The notes under the pieces: model-generated
The model's database searches: none
Told to the model about the DNA's origin: nothing
The model's input: only the letters and a program-made list of their open reading frames with translations
Assembly: GCA_016744555.1 (NCBI GenBank)
Contig: JADGED010000075.1
Span: forward strand, 3,055-10,812
Direction of reading: 5' to 3'
DNA from: Desulfuromonadaceae bacterium
GTDB lineage: Bacteria > Desulfobacterota > Desulfuromonadia > Desulfuromonadales > Geopsychrobacteraceae
Length of the DNA stretch: 7,758 nucleotides
In this document: positions 5,260-7,758 of the stretch, one piece after another
Layout: each line of letters opens with the position of its first letter
How positions within the stretch are numbered: the first letter of the stretch is position 1
Position numbers and translations under genes: made by a program

Positions 5260-6618
5260 CTATACTTTTAATTTACGATACAAAGTTTTACGATCCATAC
5301 CTAACAAACGGGCAGCTAGGGTGCGATTTCCATCTAATTGCTCAAGTACCTGCTGAATATAATGCTGTTCCATCTCCTCCAAGGTAACAATATTACCGGC
5401 AGCGCTCAAACTAATCGGCAACTTTACTTTACCCGCCGACTTCTTAAACTCTGGGAAATCCTCAGGGGTTAACTGGTCGTGACGGGTTAATGCAACCGCC
5501 CGCTCAATCACATTACGCAGTTCTCGAATGTTTCCTGGCCAGCTATAGCCAAGCAATGCAACTGCCGCCGGTTGAGATAAACCATTAACCGATTTATTGA
5601 AACGTTGACTTAATTCAGCAACAAAACGTAACGCGAGCAGCAGGATATCGTTCCCCCTAGTACGCAACGGTGGCAGCTCTAACTGAATAACATTGAGACG
5701 ATAAAACAAATCGTTACGAAAACTACCCTCTACAACCGCCGCGTCTAAATCTTGATGGGTGGCGGCCAAGACCCGAACATTACAATCGATCTCTTGACTC
5801 CCACCTAACGGACGAACCTTATGATCTTCAAGTACACGTAACAGCTTTGGCTGCAATGCTAACGGCATCTCGCCTATTTCATCCAGTAACAATGTCCCAC
5901 CAGAGGCTTCAACAAATAAACCCTTACGATTTTCCCGGGCATCGGTAAATGCGCCCCGAACGTGACCAAAGAGTTCACTTTCGAGGAGATTTTCTGGCAA
6001 TGCCGCACAGTTAATCGCTACAAATGGCCCTTCGGCACGCTGACTTTGTTGATGTAATGCCTTGGCTACTAACTCTTTGCCAGTACCACTTTCACCGGTT
6101 ATTAACACCGAGGTATCGAGATCTGCAATCCGGGTAATTTGTTGTTTAATTTCTTCAAACGCAGGACTATCACCAAGCATCTCATCACTAACGGCTTGGC
6201 GCCTTACCTGACTTTTAAGCAACCGCACCTTTTCCTGCAAATGGCGATGCTGCAAGGCTCGCCCCAGCGAAATATTCAACAGATCAAGATCTACAGGTTT
6301 AGTGACAAAATCGTAAGCTCCTGCCCTGAGTGCCGCTATCGCCGTTTCCAAGCTGCCAAATGCAGTCATAATAACCACTGGCAAATCGGGGCGATTCTCA
6401 TGCAATTCGGCACAAAAATCGATGCCACTGGTTTCGGGCATATTGAGATCGGTCAACACGATATCAATCTCGTGCTGCTGCAACAGGGTTCGTGCTACCG
6501 ATACTTTATCGGCTACCCAAACTTGATGCCCTCTACGCTGCAGGTCTTCCTCTAACAATTCTCCTAAAGCATGGTCATCATCGATAACCATGATCTTCCC
6601 CAACACCTTATCCTTCAT
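5260..6618 (-). CDS. NtrC-family sigma-54-dependent response regulator
   Basis: This 452-aa regulator has the complete three-domain layout. The receiver domain (about 1-125) has acidic residues D13-D15, phospho-acceptor D57 (VLTDLNMP), T85 and K107. The AAA+ domain (about 147-390) has Walker A GESGTGKE at 175-182, Walker B LLLDEIGE at 243-250, an arginine-finger region FRNDLFYRL at 300-308 and the C-terminal WPGNIRELRN at 360-369. The Fis-type helix-turn-helix is at about 426-452 (NRTLAARLLGMDRKTLYRKL). The sigma-54-contacting loop reads GAFTDA (222-227) instead of GAFTGA, a variant also found in natural family members as I recall. On phosphorylation by its kinase it should bind enhancer sites and open sigma-54 promoters. 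The start at 6618 overlaps the kinase stop by 11 bp; GGAG lies 10 bases upstream, suggesting translational coupling. Its probable target is the sigma-54 promoter of the protease gene 107 bp downstream. Confidence 0.96.
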   Translation of the reverse strand: MKDKVLGKIMVIDDDHALGELLEEDLQRRGHQVWVADKVSVARTLLQQHEIDIVLTDLNMPETSGIDFCAELHENRPDLPVVIMTAFGSLETAIAALRAGAYDFVTKPVDLDLLNISLGRALQHRHLQEKVRLLKSQVRRQAVSDEMLGDSPAFEEIKQQITRIADLDTSVLITGESGTGKELVAKALHQQSQRAEGPFVAINCAALPENLLESELFGHVRGAFTDARENRKGLFVEASGGTLLLDEIGEMPLALQPKLLRVLEDHKVRPLGGSQEIDCNVRVLAATHQDLDAAVVEGSFRNDLFYRLNVIQLELPPLRTRGNDILLLALRFVAELSQRFNKSVNGLSQPAAVALLGYSWPGNIRELRNVIERAVALTRHDQLTPEDFPEFKKSAGKVKLPISLSAAGNIVTLEEMEQHYIQQVLEQLDGNRTLAARLLGMDRKTLYRKLKV

Positions 6619-7758
6619 CTAGTTGATTCTCCAATTGAGCTTCAGGCAGATAAATGGTGAAGCAGCTACCCGAACCTAGGGTGCTACTCACATCAATCCA
6701 ACCACCGTGCTCTTCAATAATTCCATAGGCAATCGACAGCCCTAAACCGGTACCCTGACCTATGTCTTTGGTGGTAAAGAATGGATCAAAGATCTGATTG
6801 AGCATTTCTTCTTCAATCCCGCCACCTTGATCTTCTACAGTCAGTCTCAACCATTTAACGCTATCAGAGTTCACCTTTTCCGGAGGTTCAATATAAGAAA
6901 CTCTGGAACAAGTCAATTTCACTTGCCCGCCATTGCTCATTGACTGGATTCCATTAAGGGTCAAATTAAGTAATACCTGCTGCATCTGGCCGGGATCAAC
7001 CTGTACCGATAACGGCTCATTAGCGGTAGCAATTAACAGTTCAACCTGCTGTTCACGGGCTATAGGTTGGAGCAAAGGCTGGATACTGCGCACCATGGGA
7101 TTTAAGTCAAGGGACTGCTTTTGCGCTTTACCGCGGCGGGCAAAACTAAGCAATTGCTGCATGATTCCAGTCATCCGATCGGCTTGCTCACCGATAATCG
7201 TAGCTGAGCGAGAGATATCGGCGGCTTCCATCCCTTCACTACGAATCAACTTAGCGCGTCCAGAAATAACATTTAATGGTGTCCCTAATTCATGGGCAAT
7301 GCCGGCCGACAATTGTCCTAAAGTCGCTAACCTTTCGGTATGCCGCAATTTTTCTAAAGCTTCAATTTTTTCACTATTGGCACGTTTTTCGGCAGTTTGA
7401 GCTACAGCTAATTGATTGCGCATCCTGCCAATAGTTGCTGATAATTCGGCAATTTCGCCACTACCGGTTAAATCGTCTCCAGGGCTGAAATCACCGGTCC
7501 CAATTCGCTCGGCCTGTGCTCGCAGTTTACGCATCGGTCGATCAATCCAGATACTCCCCAGAGCAGCCATAAACAGCAACCCAGAAACAATTGATGCCCC
7601 TACTATAATTGCCGATCGCTGCAGACTCTCCTGCACGTAATCGTGCAATTCATCCATTGATTCAGACAATTCTATCGCACCAACCCTGCCATCTTCAATC
7701 AGGAGCGGTAAATAGGTAAGGAGAAAATCTTTACCATCTGGAGTCCCTGCTAATAATG
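6608..7758 (-). CDS. Membrane sensor histidine kinase (partial, N-terminus beyond the window)
   Basis: The reading frame stays open to the right edge, so this is a truncated gene: 382 C-terminal residues are visible. In-frame TTG (7669) is not a convincing start, because the 29 codons upstream (…LLTYLPLLIEDGRVGAIELS) are open and resemble the end of an extracytoplasmic sensor domain. Counting from that TTG codon as 1, a transmembrane helix spans about 20-41, a HAMP domain about 42-95 (with RPMRKL at 44-49), and a coiled-coil follows. The H-box GIAHELGTPLN has phosphorylated H126; the N-box is NLTLNG (235-240); G1 is VEDQGGGI, the F-box DPFFTTK and G2 GQGTGLGLSI. All ATP-binding motifs are intact, so it should be active. 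The H-box and paired regulator are typical of NtrB/ZraS-type kinases. The signal is unknown, because most of the sensor domain lies outside the window. Confidence 0.94.
   Translation of the reverse strand, partial: LLAGTPDGKDFLLTYLPLLIEDGRVGAIELSESMDELHDYVQESLQRSAIIVGASIVSGLLFMAALGSIWIDRPMRKLRAQAERIGTGDFSPGDDLTGSGEIAELSATIGRMRNQLAVAQTAEKRANSEKIEALEKLRHTERLATLGQLSAGIAHELGTPLNVISGRAKLIRSEGMEAADISRSATIIGEQADRMTGIMQQLLSFARRGKAQKQSLDLNPMVRSIQPLLQPIAREQQVELLIATANEPLSVQVDPGQMQQVLLNLTLNGIQSMSNGGQVKLTCSRVSYIEPPEKVNSDSVKWLRLTVEDQGGGIEEEMLNQIFDPFFTTKDIGQGTGLGLSIAYGIIEEHGGWIDVSSTLGSGSCFTIYLPEAQLENQLDEG

Noticed and set aside
6139..6555. Plus-strand open frame of 138 codons inside the response regulator
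   Set aside because: It lies wholly antisense to the conserved receiver domain, and its product shows no recognisable motif.
6933..7400. Plus-strand open frame of 155 codons inside the kinase gene
   Set aside because: It is antisense to the conserved H-box and N-box regions. Its cysteine- and serine-rich product is typical of a shadow frame.

Overview
This 7.76 kb window comes from a Gram-negative bacterium of moderate to low GC. A Do-family protease with a signal peptide, a LapA-domain inner-membrane protein and an NtrC-type sigma-54 activator all point to Proteobacteria in the broad sense. The protease's N-terminal mature region and the GAFTDA-type activator resemble Desulfobacterota (Desulfuromonadales-like) proteins as I remember them, while the YdfG-type dehydrogenase is equally at home in Gammaproteobacteria. 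I cannot settle the phylum from this window.

Layout, left to right. (1) 3-722, minus: a complete protein of 239 residues that I do not recognise. (2) 723-982: an AT-rich divergent intergenic region with a candidate sigma-70 promoter for the next gene. (3) 983-2224, plus: a (p)ppGpp-synthetase-like RelA/SpoT domain without a hydrolase domain, fused to about four TPR repeats. (4) 2221-2967, minus: a YdfG-like NADP-dependent short-chain dehydrogenase that meets the previous gene tail to tail; the two stop codons share one CTAG. (5) 3045-3416, minus: a small LapA/DUF1049 membrane protein, probably cotranscribed with the dehydrogenase. (6) 3522-3639: a structured 3' region of the protease gene, with a 12-bp hairpin, a second imperfect hairpin and a strong intrinsic terminator. 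(7) 3640-5097, minus: a periplasmic Do/DegP-type serine protease. (8) 5098-5259: a compact regulatory region with a near-consensus -24/-12 (sigma-54) promoter and upstream GGGGCAAA-type repeats. (9) 5260-6618, minus: an NtrC-family response regulator. (10) 6608 to the right edge, minus: its sensor histidine kinase, cut by the window end.

The most coherent story is on the right. A membrane histidine kinase and a sigma-54 response regulator overlap by 11 bp. They are followed by a Do protease whose own promoter is of the sigma-54 type, with a repeat cluster about 70-100 bp upstream of the predicted transcription start, where an NtrC-type activator would bind. This reads as a self-contained envelope-quality circuit: the kinase senses something outside the membrane, the activator is phosphorylated, and the protease is switched on. 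The protease mRNA ends in a structured 3' region that could also yield a small RNA. The second item of interest is the RelA/SpoT-TPR fusion, which has no obvious antitoxin partner.
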